A DNA stretch of 64,000 nt from Lysobacter_C viscosus (lineage in GTDB: Bacteria; Pseudomonadota; Gammaproteobacteria; Xanthomonadales; Xanthomonadaceae): NCBI RefSeq assembly GCF_046600715.1, contig NZ_JBJMAV010000001.1:730659-794658 (forward strand). The letters run 5' to 3'. Position 1 is the stretch's first letter. Every line of letters begins with the position of its first letter. The notes under the pieces were generated by a model. The model had not been told where the DNA came from. It made no database searches and saw only the letters and a program-made list of their open reading frames with translations. Both the position numbers and the translations under genes were made by a program. Below are positions 37,489 through 46,588 of the stretch, in pieces.

Positions 37489-38832
37489 TCAGGAGGTGCG
37501 GATGCCCGCGATGCGGCTGCGCCATTGCCGCGCGTTGGCGATGATCGCGTCGATGTCCATGTCCACCAGCACGCGGTCGCGCAGCCTGGGCCGGCCCGAA
37601 ATCCAGACGTCGGTCACCAGGTGGCGGCCGCTGGCATAGACCAGTTGCGACACCACGTGGTGGAGCGGCTGGGTCTCCAGGGTCGACAGGTCGATGCATG
37701 CGAGGTCGGCCTGCTTGCCCGCTTCGATCGATCCGATCCTGGCACCCAGCCCCATCGCCCGGGCACCGCCAAGGGTGGCGGCGCGCAGGGCCGTGGCGCT
37801 GTCCAGCGCGGTGGCGTCGCGGGCCACCGCCTTGGCCAGCTGGGCAGCGGTACGGGTCTCGCCGATCATGTCCAGGTCGTTGTTGCTGGCACAGCCGTCG
37901 GTGCCGATGGCCAGGTTGATCCCCGCGCGCTCGATCGCGCAGGCGGGGCAGAAACCCGATGCCAGCTTGAGGTTGGACTCCGGGCAGTGCACGACGCTGA
38001 CGCCGCGCTCGGCGCACAGGTGGATCTCCGCGTCGGTCAGCTGGGTCATGTGCACCGCGATCAGGCGGTCATTGACCAGGCCCAGGCGGTCCAGCCGCGC
38101 CAGCGGGCGCTGGCCGTGGTCGCGCAGGGAATCCTCGATCTCCTGCGCGGTTTCGTGGGTGTGCAGGTGCACCGGCAGGTCCAGCTGGTCGGCCAGCATC
38201 CGGATGCGTTCGAAGCTGGCGTCCGACACGGTGTAGGGCGCATGGGGTGCGAACGCAGTGGACACCAGCGCATCGTCCCGCCACTGGTCGTGGACCTCGG
38301 CGGCGCGGTCGAAGTATTCGTCATCGGTGCCGGCCCACGCGGTGGGGAAGTCGATCACCGGCAGGCCCACCATCGCCCGGAAACCGTGGCGCTTGTAGGT
38401 GGCGGCCTGGACATCGGGGAAGAAGTAGTTCTCGTTGGCGCACGTGGTGCCGCCACGGAGCATCTCGGCAATGGCCAGGGTGACGCCATCGGCGACGAAC
38501 CCGGGGCCGATCACCGCCGCCTCGACCGGCCAGATATGGCCCTGCAGCCATTCCATGAGGGGCAGGTCGTCGGCGACACCGCGCAGCAACGTCATCGGGT
38601 TGTGGGTATGCGCGTTGACGAGTCCCGGGATCAGGGCCGACCCGGGACGGCTGACCGTCTCGCGCGGTGACCAGCGCTTGCGCGCCTCGGCAGTGGGCAA
38701 CACCGCCTGGATCACCCCGCCGGTCACCGCCACCGCATGGTCCTCCAGCACCACCGCATGCGGCTCGACGGGCACCACCCAGCCGGCTTCGATCAACAGG
38801 TCGCAGGGCTGGAGGGTGTGGTCCTGGGTCAT
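37489..38832 (-). CDS. mtaD: 5-methylthioadenosine/S-adenosylhomocysteine deaminase (TRZ/ATZ amidohydrolase)
   Basis: Cytosolic amidohydrolase deaminating MTA and SAH to inosyl forms, part of SAM by-product recycling. 447 residues. Metal ligands are in NAHTHNPMTLL, LHTHETAQEIED and GTDGCASNNDLDM; HCPESNLKLASG is the substrate block. The ATG at 38832 has AGAGG upstream and removes a spurious extension. TRZ/ATZ relatives act on other aminohydrolase substrates, so the exact substrate is by family. The leader holds a long hairpin. Confidence 0.85.
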   Translation of the reverse strand: MTQDHTLQPCDLLIEAGWVVPVEPHAVVLEDHAVAVTGGVIQAVLPTAEARKRWSPRETVSRPGSALIPGLVNAHTHNPMTLLRGVADDLPLMEWLQGHIWPVEAAVIGPGFVADGVTLAIAEMLRGGTTCANENYFFPDVQAATYKRHGFRAMVGLPVIDFPTAWAGTDDEYFDRAAEVHDQWRDDALVSTAFAPHAPYTVSDASFERIRMLADQLDLPVHLHTHETAQEIEDSLRDHGQRPLARLDRLGLVNDRLIAVHMTQLTDAEIHLCAERGVSVVHCPESNLKLASGFCPACAIERAGINLAIGTDGCASNNDLDMIGETRTAAQLAKAVARDATALDSATALRAATLGGARAMGLGARIGSIEAGKQADLACIDLSTLETQPLHHVVSQLVYASGRHLVTDVWISGRPRLRDRVLVDMDIDAIIANARQWRSRIAGIRTS

Positions 38833-39022
38833 GCCTACCTCTTCGGATGGTTGCTGGTGCAAGAAAACGCCAACCCCCTCCCCTCGGGCGGGGGACGGGC
38901 GTCGGTGGGTCGGCACGGCGGACGGAGCGGATCAGGTCGAACCCCGCGAATCCCCTTTCCCGCTACCCGTTGGCGTCACTCATCCTCTCGACGGTGACGG
39001 CCGTGGCGGCCGCGGGGGGCAT

Positions 39023-39058
39023 GTTGGCCCGCAGCGGGTGGATCCCGCTCGGGCCAAC
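39023..39058 (-). promoter_or_regulatory. Long stable hairpin between efp and mtaD
   Basis: On the minus strand GTTGGCCCG-AGCGGG, loop ATCCA, CCCGCT-(G)-CGGGCCAAC: 15 base pairs with one bulged base. It has no T-run. It is 52 bases past the efp stop and about 190 bases before mtaD, so it may be an efp 3' stabiliser/terminator or part of an mtaD leader. Confidence 0.6.
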
Positions 39059-39109
39059 CCTGCCGACGGACCTGCAAGGCCCGGCACACCGGGTCAACCA
39101 CCAAGAGCG

Positions 39110-39676
39110 TTACTTGACCCGGCCGACGTACTCGCCCGAACGGGTATCGACCTTGACCATTTCGTCCTGGTTGACGAACAGCGGCACGCGCACGACCGCG
39201 CCGGTTTCCAGGGTGGCCGGCTTGCCGCCGCCGCCTGACGTGTCGCCACGCACGCCCGGATCGGTCTCGGTGATCTTGAGCTCGACGAAGTTCGGCGGCT
39301 GCACCGCGATCGGGGTCCCGTTCCACAGGGTGACCACGCAGTCCTCCTCGCCCTTGAGGAACTTGGACGCGTCGCCCACCCCGGCCTTGTCGGCCTGAAC
39401 CTGCTCGAAGCTCTCCGGGTCCATGAAGTGCCAGTACTCGCCGTCGGCGTACAGGAATCGCATGTCGGTATCGACCACGTCGGCCACTTCCAGCGAGTCG
39501 GTGGCCTTCATCGTCAGCTCGACGACGCGGCCGGACTTGATGAAGCGATACTTGATCCGGGTGAAGGCCTGGCCCTTGCCCGGCTTGACGTATTCGGTGT
39601 CGGTGATCACGCAGGGCTCGCCGTTGACGATGATCTTCATGCCGTTCTTTACGTCGTTCATGCCATAGCTGGCCAT
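39110..39676 (-). CDS. efp: Elongation factor P
   Basis: Relieves ribosome stalling at polyproline stretches. 188 residues, start MASYGMNDVKNGMKI. The modified lysine lies in the loop YVKPGKGQAF, which in the E. coli type is beta-lysylated by EpmA after EpmB makes beta-lysine. The divergent epmB 113 bases away supports that pathway. OB domains follow in the usual order, ending GEYVGRVK. Confidence 0.97.
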   Translation of the reverse strand: MASYGMNDVKNGMKIIVNGEPCVITDTEYVKPGKGQAFTRIKYRFIKSGRVVELTMKATDSLEVADVVDTDMRFLYADGEYWHFMDPESFEQVQADKAGVGDASKFLKGEEDCVVTLWNGTPIAVQPPNFVELKITETDPGVRGDTSGGGGKPATLETGAVVRVPLFVNQDEMVKVDTRSGEYVGRVK

Positions 39677-39738
39677 CGGTACAGCTCCTGCGGATAGTTG
39701 AAGCGGTGGGCCGCCGGCGAGCGTCGGGTTGCAGCGGC

Positions 39739-39744
39739 TAGAAT
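39739..39744 (+). promoter_or_regulatory. Putative -10 element of epmB
   Basis: TAGAAT in the 113-base gap between the divergent efp and epmB genes; predicted transcript start near 39751. The -35 is weak. Confidence 0.3.
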
Positions 39745-39789
39745 GTCGGGCTGCGCAGCGCCAGGTGCGCGCAGCGAAACCGGATCGGC

Positions 39790-40806
39790 ATGATACCCGC
39801 AGCCCCCCACCCCCTGCAGCCGTCGCACTCCCCCCAGCGCTGGCAACAGGCATGGCGCGAATGCATCCGCGAGCCGCGCGAGCTGCTGGCCACGCTCGGA
39901 CTGGACGGCCCGGCCGCCCCCGCGTCCGACGCCGCGGCCGCCCAGTTCCCGTTGCGGGTCCCCCGGGGTTTCGTGGCACGCATGCGCCATGGCGACCCGG
40001 CCGACCCTTTGCTGCGGCAGGTGTTGCCGCTGGACGAGGAGATGCGCCCGATGCCCGGCTTCAGCCTGGATGCAGTGGGCGATGGCGCGGCCAAGGCCGC
40101 CGATGGGGTGATCCGAAAATATCGTGGCAGGGCGTTGCTGGTCAGCACCGGCAGTTGCGCGATCCACTGCCGCTACTGCTTTCGCCGGCACTTCCCCTAT
40201 CCGGAGGAGACCGCGGCCGCGGGCAGCTGGGGCAGCGCGATCGACGTGATCCGGTCCGACGCCAGCATCGACGAGGTCATCCTGTCGGGCGGCGACCCAT
40301 GGTCGCTTGCCACCGGCAAGCTGGCCGAGCTGACCGACGCGCTTGCGCAGATGCCGCACCTGCGGCGCCTGCGGGTGCACACGCGGCTGCCGGTCGTGCT
40401 GCCCGAACGGGTCGACCGCGGACTGGTGGAGTGGGTCGCGTCGCTCCCGTGGCCGGTCACCGTGGTGATCCACGCCAACCATGCCAACGAGTTCGACCCT
40501 TCGGTGGACACCGCGCTGGCTTCACTGCGCGGCGCCGGCGCGACCCTGCTCAACCAGGCCGTGCTGCTACGGGGGGTCAATGACGACGTCGACGCCCTGG
40601 CGGCGCTGAGCGAGCGCGGACACGCCGCCGGTGTGCTGCCCTACTACCTCCACCAGCTGGACCGGGTGCAGGGCGCCGCCCACTTCGAGGTGGACGACCA
40701 GCGGGCACGCGGCCTGCACGCTGCATTGTCGGCACGTCTATCAGGCTACCTGGTACCGCGGCTGGTGCGCGAAGTGGCCGGCGACCCCGGCAAGCGCCCG
40801 CTGTAG
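39790..40806 (+). CDS. epmB: EF-P beta-lysylation protein EpmB (lysine 2,3-aminomutase family)
   Basis: Radical-SAM enzyme converting (S)-alpha-lysine to (R)-beta-lysine for EF-P modification. 338 residues. The Fe-S cluster motif CxxxCxxC is CAIHCRYC, followed by FRRHFPYPEE; VILSGGDPWSL and HTRLPVVLPERV are aminomutase blocks. Start ATG 39790. It is divergent from its target efp. The ligase epmA is not in the window. Confidence 0.94.
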   Translation: MIPAAPHPLQPSHSPQRWQQAWRECIREPRELLATLGLDGPAAPASDAAAAQFPLRVPRGFVARMRHGDPADPLLRQVLPLDEEMRPMPGFSLDAVGDGAAKAADGVIRKYRGRALLVSTGSCAIHCRYCFRRHFPYPEETAAAGSWGSAIDVIRSDASIDEVILSGGDPWSLATGKLAELTDALAQMPHLRRLRVHTRLPVVLPERVDRGLVEWVASLPWPVTVVIHANHANEFDPSVDTALASLRGAGATLLNQAVLLRGVNDDVDALAALSERGHAAGVLPYYLHQLDRVQGAAHFEVDDQRARGLHAALSARLSGYLVPRLVREVAGDPGKRPL

Positions 40807-40930
40807 CTTCCGGCCCCACCGGCCGTTAAGAGGTCGACGGGGCGCATGGACGACCGCCCGCCCTTCGTGTCATAACCCGGGCCCGGGTCGGTATCAACCG
40901 GGCTCCAGCGGCAGGCTCCAGGAGGTGCAC

Positions 40931-43009
40931 ATGCAATTCGGCAAAGACAAGGTGTTGCGCCTGCTGATCATCGACGACAGCGTCGAGGCGGCGGAGGGGA
41001 TCGTCAGCGGCCTGCGCAACAACGGCATCGCGGTGCGGCCCACCCGCCCGGAATCCGAGGACGCGCTCGCGGCCCAGATGGGCACCCAGCCACCGGACCT
41101 GGTCCTGGCATCGCCCGACGCCACCACCGTGCCGCTGGACAAGCTGATGCAGCACGTGGACGCCAGCGGCAAGGACCTGCCGGTCCTGATCCTGCACGAC
41201 ACCATCGACGACGCCCGGCTGCTGGAGGCGCGCGAAATCGGCGCCCGCGGGGTGCTGCTGCGCGGCCACATGGCCCACCTGCATGACACCATCCGCGCCG
41301 AATGGGCGGACCTGGAAGCCCGCCGTGCGCTGCGCCGGCTGGAAAGCCAGGTGCGCGAAACCGAGCGCCGCTGCGATGCGCTGATCGAATCCTCGCGCGA
41401 CCCCATCGCCTACGTCCACGAGGGCATGCACATCCGCGCCAACTCGGCGTACCTGGAGATGTTCGGGTTCGACTCGTTCGATGAGATCGAAGGCATGTCG
41501 CTGCTGGACATGATCGCGCCGTCGCACGTGGACGGCTTCAAGCAGCTGCTCAAGCAGATGTCCAAGGGCGAACCCGTCGCGCCGCGCCACGAGATCGAGG
41601 CCCGCACCATGGACGGGAACAGTTTCCCGGCGGTAATGGAGTTCACCAACGCCAGTTACGAAGGCGAAGCCTGCCAGCAGGTGGTGCTGCGCAAGCAGGA
41701 GTTCGATCCCGAGTTGGCACGCGAGGTGGAGGAACTGCGCCAGCGCGACCAGGCCACCGGCATGCTCAACCGCGCCACCTTCCTGCGGACCCTGGAGGAC
41801 GCGGTGGCCGACGCGGCGCAGAACGCCACCCACTACGCGTTCCTGCTGATCGAGCCCGACCATTACGCACGCTTGCTGCAGGACATCGGGCTGGATGCCG
41901 CCGACGAGTTGGTCGCGGCGTTCGCCGAGCGCCTGCGCACCGTGCTGGGCGAGGACGAGACGGTTGCACGCTTTGCCGAGCACCAGTTCGCGGTCCTGCG
42001 CCGCGGCAGCGACCATCGGGGCACCGTCGAACTCGCCGAGGCCGTCCGAAAGGCATTTGCCGACAGCGTGCTGGAGGCCGGCAGCCGCTCGCTCACCGCC
42101 ACCGTCAGTATCGGCGGCGTGCAGATCGGCCAGAAGATCGCCAGCGTGTCGTCGGTGCTGGGCAAGGCCTCGCAGGGCCTCCAGTCCACGATCGGCGTTG
42201 GCGGCAACCGCGCGGAGATCTTCGACCCCGGCGCCGTGGACCGTGCCGAGGAAGAGCGCGTCCAGGCCTGGGTTGCGCGCATCCGCGCCGCCCTCGACGG
42301 CGACCGCTTCGTCCTGCACTACCAGCCCCTGATCAGCCTGCACGGCGACGGCCAGGAGCTCTACAACGGCTACGTGCGCATGCAGGGCGACCCCGGGGAA
42401 CTGGTGCAGCCGCTGACGTTCCTGCAGATCGCCGAGGAGCATGGCCTGCTGTGGGAAATCGACCGCTGGGTGGTGGGCCGTGCCATCGCCGTCATCGGCG
42501 AACGCCTGCGCGCCGGCAAGCGCACGACGCTGATCGTCAAGATCTCCGAAGTCTCGCTGCAGGACGACAGCCTGGTCCACCACATCATCGAGCAGCTGGC
42601 GCAGCATGGCGCCGAGGGCAGCCTGCTGGTGCTGCAACTGCCCGAATCCAAGGTGTTCACCCACCTCAAGGCGGCGCAGACGTTCCAGCAGGCCGTGGCC
42701 AAGATGGGCGTGCGCCTCGGGCTTGAGCAGTTTGGCAGCGGCCTGAATTCGTTCCAGCTGTTGAGCCACTTCGATGCGGCGTTCCTGAAGCTGGACCGGT
42801 CGTTCATGGACGACCTGGCGGCCAATGCCGAGCACCAGGCGGGGATCCGCGAGATCGCAGCGAAGGCCAGCGAGGCCGGCAAGCAGACGATCGCCGAGTA
42901 CGTGCAGGACGCCGGCAGCATGACCGTGCTGTTCGGCGCCGGCGTCGATTACGCACAGGGACACTTCCTGGCCGCCGCAGGGCCGGAAATGGATTACGAC
43001 TTCCAGTAG
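40931..43009 (+). CDS. fimX: FimX-like degenerate REC-PAS-GGDEF-EAL c-di-GMP receptor
   Basis: 692 residues from ATG 40931 with SD AGGAGG. Order: receiver-like domain (about 8-125), PAS (about 145-260), GGDEF (about 275-430), EAL (about 440-685). Both enzymatic motifs are lost: the GGDEF position reads RFAEHQF, and EAL reads LYNGYVRM, with VKISEVS and LEQFGSG replacing catalytic segments. This matches FimX of Xanthomonas and Pseudomonas, where the EAL domain binds c-di-GMP and controls type IV pilus assembly with PilZ and PilB. Size is close to Xanthomonas FimX. Naming by architecture. Confidence 0.83.
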   Translation: MQFGKDKVLRLLIIDDSVEAAEGIVSGLRNNGIAVRPTRPESEDALAAQMGTQPPDLVLASPDATTVPLDKLMQHVDASGKDLPVLILHDTIDDARLLEAREIGARGVLLRGHMAHLHDTIRAEWADLEARRALRRLESQVRETERRCDALIESSRDPIAYVHEGMHIRANSAYLEMFGFDSFDEIEGMSLLDMIAPSHVDGFKQLLKQMSKGEPVAPRHEIEARTMDGNSFPAVMEFTNASYEGEACQQVVLRKQEFDPELAREVEELRQRDQATGMLNRATFLRTLEDAVADAAQNATHYAFLLIEPDHYARLLQDIGLDAADELVAAFAERLRTVLGEDETVARFAEHQFAVLRRGSDHRGTVELAEAVRKAFADSVLEAGSRSLTATVSIGGVQIGQKIASVSSVLGKASQGLQSTIGVGGNRAEIFDPGAVDRAEEERVQAWVARIRAALDGDRFVLHYQPLISLHGDGQELYNGYVRMQGDPGELVQPLTFLQIAEEHGLLWEIDRWVVGRAIAVIGERLRAGKRTTLIVKISEVSLQDDSLVHHIIEQLAQHGAEGSLLVLQLPESKVFTHLKAAQTFQQAVAKMGVRLGLEQFGSGLNSFQLLSHFDAAFLKLDRSFMDDLAANAEHQAGIREIAAKASEAGKQTIAEYVQDAGSMTVLFGAGVDYAQGHFLAAAGPEMDYDFQ

Positions 43010-43086
43010 CGCGGGGAAGGCCAATGCCACGGACGCTCCTCAACCCGCGGAGCAACCCGCATCAGGCTGCACGCTTCCCCGAAACG

Positions 43087-43117
43087 AAAAAAGGCCCGCC
43101 AATTGGCGGGCCTTTTT
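43087..43117. terminator. Bidirectional intrinsic terminator between fimX-like gene and htpX
   Basis: AAAAAAGGCCCGCC, loop AATT, GGCGGGCCTTTTT. A perfect stem with T-runs on both strands, between convergent genes. Confidence 0.92.
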
Positions 43118-43138
43118 CCACGTCCGGCAGGGCCGGCT

Positions 43139-44035
43139 TCAGCCCATCACGCGGCCCCGCGCTGCCTCCAGCGGTGCATCGCGAAGCGCCTGGATGCGCT
43201 CCACCAGCGGCGGATGGGTCATCAGCAGCTTCTTCAGGCCGTGGCCTACGCCACCACTGATGCCGAACGCCGCCACCTGCTTGGGCAGCGTGCTCTGGCC
43301 GTAGGTCTGCGACAGGCGCTCGAGCGCGGCGATCATTTTCTGCCGCCCAGCCAAGCTGGCGCCGCCCGCATCGGCACGGAATTCGCGATGCCGCGAGAAC
43401 CACATCGCGATCATGCTGGCGAACAGGCCGAAGACCATATCCAGCACGAACACGATCGCGTAGTAGCCCAGGCCCGGCGCACCGTCACGCCCACCGCTGA
43501 TGTAGCCGTCGATCACCCGTCCAACCACGCGGGCCAGCACGATCACAAAGGTATTGAGTACGCCCTGGATCAGCGCCATGGTGACCATGTCACCGTTGGC
43601 GACGTGGCTGACCTCGTGCGCCAGCACGGCTTCGGCTTCATCACGCTCCATCGCCCTGAGCAGGCCCGTGGACACTGCGACCAGGGAGTTGTTGCGGCTT
43701 GGCCCGGTGGCGAAGGCATTGATTTCCGGTGCGTCGTAGACCGCCACTTCGGGCATCTTGATCCCGGCAGCCTCGGCCTGGCGCCGCACGGTGGAGACCA
43801 GCCACTGCTCGGACTCGTTGCGCGGCTGGTCGATGACGTGCGCACCGGTGGAGCGCTTGGCCATCCACTTGGAAATGGCCAGCGACAGGAACGAACCGCC
43901 AAAACCAAACACCGCCGCCATCACCAGCAGACCGGCGTTGGTGGCAGGATTCAGTCCCAGCACCGACATGACGATGCTGACCAGGGCGAGCACGGCCAGG
44001 TTGGTGGCCAGGAAGAGGGCAATTCGCTTGAACAT
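43139..44035 (-). CDS. htpX: Membrane protease HtpX
   Basis: M48B zinc metalloprotease in the inner membrane that degrades misfolded membrane proteins. 298 residues. Four hydrophobic segments, two N-terminal (about 5-50) and two at about 150-215. Zinc motif is VLAHEVSHVANGD, with the third ligand glutamate in HREFRADAGGA. Start MFKRIALFLATN. Usually stress-induced via Cpx/sigma-32; no such site can be named here. Confidence 0.95.
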   Translation of the reverse strand: MFKRIALFLATNLAVLALVSIVMSVLGLNPATNAGLLVMAAVFGFGGSFLSLAISKWMAKRSTGAHVIDQPRNESEQWLVSTVRRQAEAAGIKMPEVAVYDAPEINAFATGPSRNNSLVAVSTGLLRAMERDEAEAVLAHEVSHVANGDMVTMALIQGVLNTFVIVLARVVGRVIDGYISGGRDGAPGLGYYAIVFVLDMVFGLFASMIAMWFSRHREFRADAGGASLAGRQKMIAALERLSQTYGQSTLPKQVAAFGISGGVGHGLKKLLMTHPPLVERIQALRDAPLEAARGRVMG

Positions 44036-44161
44036 CGTGATGGATCCTGCACGCGCACCATGCGCGGTCGAGTTGGGAAGTGTGGCAGGCGCGGCGGAAT
44101 TTCAAGTGACCGCACCCCCCCGGCATCGGGCCATCCGGTGGTGCCGGGTGGCGGGGGCCTG

Positions 44162-45085
44162 ATGCGTCCAGCTCCCCCCAACCGCTACCGCGGCCGCTTC
44201 GCACCCTCCCCCACCGGCGAGCTTCACCTGGGCTCGCTGATGGCTGCGCTGGGCAGCTGGCTGCTGGCGCGCCGTGCCGGTGGCGAGTGGCTCGTCCGCA
44301 TCGAGGATCTCGACCCGCCGCGAGAGGTCCCCGGCGCGAGCGACCTGCAACTGGCCGCCCTGCGGTCGTTCGGCCTGCAGCCCGATGGTGAAGTGGTCCG
44401 GCAGGGTCGGCGGGGAGCGCTCTACCAGGATGCGCTCGATCGCCTGCTCGCGAGCGGTGCGGCGTTCCGGTGCCACTGCAGTCGCAGCGACCTTGCGGAC
44501 ACCGGCGGCATCCACCGTTCCTGCGTCGGGAGCGGTACGCGGCCGGTGCCGGCCGTCCGGTTACGGGTACCTGACCGTTGCGAGGTGGGTTTCGTCGACG
44601 CGCTGCGAGGCAGGCAGGTCCAGCGGGTCGACCGGGAAGTGGGCGACTTCGTGCTGCGCAGGGCCGACGGCCTGTGGGCCTACCAGCTGGCGGTGGTGGT
44701 CGACGACGCCGACCAGGCCGTCACCGACGTGGTCCGCGGCGCCGACCTGCTCGATTCCACCCCCCGCCAGATCCTCCTGCAACGTGCCCTGGCCCTGCCG
44801 ACGCCGAATTACGCGCACCTGCCGCTGGTGTGCACGCCGGACGGACGCAAGCTGTCGAAGTCGGGCGATGCGGTACCGGTCGACCCCGCCGATCCGCTCC
44901 CCGCGTTGCGTGCGGCGTGGGCGACGCTCGGGCAGCCCGGCGAGGCTATTGCCAGCTGCACGGACACCACCACCCTGCTGCAGACTGCCCTGCGCCACTT
45001 CGACCCGGACCGCATCCCCGCTCCCGAATCGGCGTCGATACCGGCGACGGTGCCGACATCGCCGCGATGCACAACAGCGCTTTAA
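44162..45085 (+). CDS. gluQ: Glutamyl-Q tRNA(Asp) synthetase
   Basis: Truncated GluRS paralogue that glutamylates queuosine in tRNA-Asp. 307 residues, lacking the anticodon-binding domain. HIGH-like GRFAPSPTGELHLGSL, zinc ligands in CHCSRSDL with a later Cys, and KMSKS-like DGRKLSKSGDA. Start ATG 44162 after GGGGG. It diverges from htpX with a gap of about 126 bases. Confidence 0.93.
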   Translation: MRPAPPNRYRGRFAPSPTGELHLGSLMAALGSWLLARRAGGEWLVRIEDLDPPREVPGASDLQLAALRSFGLQPDGEVVRQGRRGALYQDALDRLLASGAAFRCHCSRSDLADTGGIHRSCVGSGTRPVPAVRLRVPDRCEVGFVDALRGRQVQRVDREVGDFVLRRADGLWAYQLAVVVDDADQAVTDVVRGADLLDSTPRQILLQRALALPTPNYAHLPLVCTPDGRKLSKSGDAVPVDPADPLPALRAAWATLGQPGEAIASCTDTTTLLQTALRHFDPDRIPAPESASIPATVPTSPRCTTAL

Positions 45086-45143
45086 CAAACGAGCACTAGA
45101 GTAGGCGCGGCAGGGCCGCACCGTGCGGCCAGGGAGAGAACGC

Positions 45144-45884
45144 ATGCAGTCACGAGTTGCACTGGTCACCGGCGGCACCGGTGGCATCGGCACGTCCATC
45201 GTCCGCCGCCTGGCGCGGGCGGGGCACAAGGTGGCCACCAACTACCGCGACGAGGCCCGCGGACATGCCTGGCAGGAGAAGATGAAGGCCGAGGGCATCG
45301 AGGTGGCGATCGCGCAGGGCGACGTCGCTACCGCCGAGGGCGCCAAGTCGCTGGTCACCGAGGTCGAGCGCCAGCTCGGGCCGGTCGAGATCCTGGTCAA
45401 CAACGCCGGTATCACGCGGGATACCACGTTCCACAAGATGTCGCCCGAGCAGTGGAATGAGGTGATCTGCACCAACCTCAACTCCTGCTTCAACGTCACC
45501 CGCCCGGTCATCGAAGGCATGCGCGCGCGCAAGTGGGGCCGGATCATCCAGATCAGCTCCATCAACGGCCAGAAGGGTCAATACGGCCAGGCCAACTACG
45601 CCGCGGCCAAGGCCGGCATGCACGGCTTCACCATTTCCCTGGCGCAGGAAAACGCGAAGTTCGGCATCACCGTCAACACCGTATCCCCCGGCTACATCGG
45701 CACCGACATGGTGATGGCGGTACCCGAGGAAATCCGCGAGAAGATCGTCGCGCAGATCCCGACCGGCCGCCTCGGCGAGCCCGACGAGATCGCCTACGCG
45801 GTCAGCTTCTTCATTCCCGATGAGGCCGGCTGGATCACCGGCGCCAATCTGTCGGCCAATGGCGGGCAGTACATGGGCTGGTAG
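45144..45884 (+). CDS. phaB: Acetoacetyl-CoA reductase (PhaB-like SDR)
   Basis: NADPH-dependent short-chain dehydrogenase making (R)-3-hydroxybutyryl-CoA for polyhydroxybutyrate. 246 residues. Cofactor motif VTGGTGGIGTSI; catalytic Ser in QISSINGQKGQYGQ and Tyr-x3-Lys in NYAAAKAGM. The phrase NNAGITRDTTFHKM is typical of PhaB. Starts at ATG 45144 behind AGGGAGAG. First of phaB-phaR-phaB; no phaC or phaA in the window. Confidence 0.9.
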   Translation: MQSRVALVTGGTGGIGTSIVRRLARAGHKVATNYRDEARGHAWQEKMKAEGIEVAIAQGDVATAEGAKSLVTEVERQLGPVEILVNNAGITRDTTFHKMSPEQWNEVICTNLNSCFNVTRPVIEGMRARKWGRIIQISSINGQKGQYGQANYAAAKAGMHGFTISLAQENAKFGITVNTVSPGYIGTDMVMAVPEEIREKIVAQIPTGRLGEPDEIAYAVSFFIPDEAGWITGANLSANGGQYMGW

Positions 45885-46070
45885 TCGACACTGGTAGTCG
45901 GCACACCTGGGGTCGCGGCGCCAACCGCGACCCAGGATGAACGGGCCACCCGTCATCCGGCCTCGGCGAATGTCGCTCCCGCATGCCGCGAGAGGACTCG
46001 GCGCAAGTTGCAAGGTCCCGCCCCCTGGGCCGTGCTGCGGAGCATCACGATCCAGGGTCCCCGCTCCTCC

Positions 46071-46559
46071 ATGGCCTCGATGCGCGTCATCAAGAAGTAC
46101 CCGAACCGGCGTCTCTACGACACGGAAATCTCCAGCTACATCACCATCGAGGACGTGAGGCAACTCATCGTCGATGGCGAGGATTTCGAGGTGCGCGACG
46201 CGCGCTCGGGTGATGATCTAACCCGCCAGGTGCTGCTGCAGATCATCGCCGAGCACGAGCAGGACGGTGAACCGATACTCTCGACCCAGTTGCTGAGCCA
46301 GATCATCCGCTTCTATGGCGACTCGCTGCAGGGCTTCATGGGCAGCTACCTGGAACGCTCCATGCAGGCCTTCCTCGACCAGCAGCAGCAGTTCCGCAAG
46401 CAGGTCGGCGGGATGCTCGGACAGACACCCTGGGCGATGATGAACCAGCTGACCGAACGCAACATGGCGGCGTGGAAGGAACTGCAGCAGAACCTGTCGG
46501 GCAGCGTCGGGCAGAGCCCGGCGTCGACCAAGCCCAAGACCGACAAGCGCGAGCGTTGA
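46071..46559 (+). CDS. phaR: Polyhydroxyalkanoate synthesis regulator PhaR
   Basis: Repressor that binds DNA and nascent PHB granules, controlling phasin genes. 162 residues. N-terminal PHB_acc_N domain (about 4-65: VIKKYPNRRLYDTEIS) and the C-terminal PHB_acc repeat (about 70-110: FYGDSLQGFMGSYLERSM). Start taken at ATG 46071 (MASMRVIKK). Located between the two reductase genes. Confidence 0.93.
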   Translation: MASMRVIKKYPNRRLYDTEISSYITIEDVRQLIVDGEDFEVRDARSGDDLTRQVLLQIIAEHEQDGEPILSTQLLSQIIRFYGDSLQGFMGSYLERSMQAFLDQQQQFRKQVGGMLGQTPWAMMNQLTERNMAAWKELQQNLSGSVGQSPASTKPKTDKRER

Positions 46560-46588
46560 AGGCGGCGACCGGCGGGGCCCCGGGCCCC

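Noticed and set aside
38833..39109. SAH or SAM riboswitch before mtaD
   Set aside because: Family and gap size made it plausible, but the known conserved core sequences are not visible; only a simple hairpin is.
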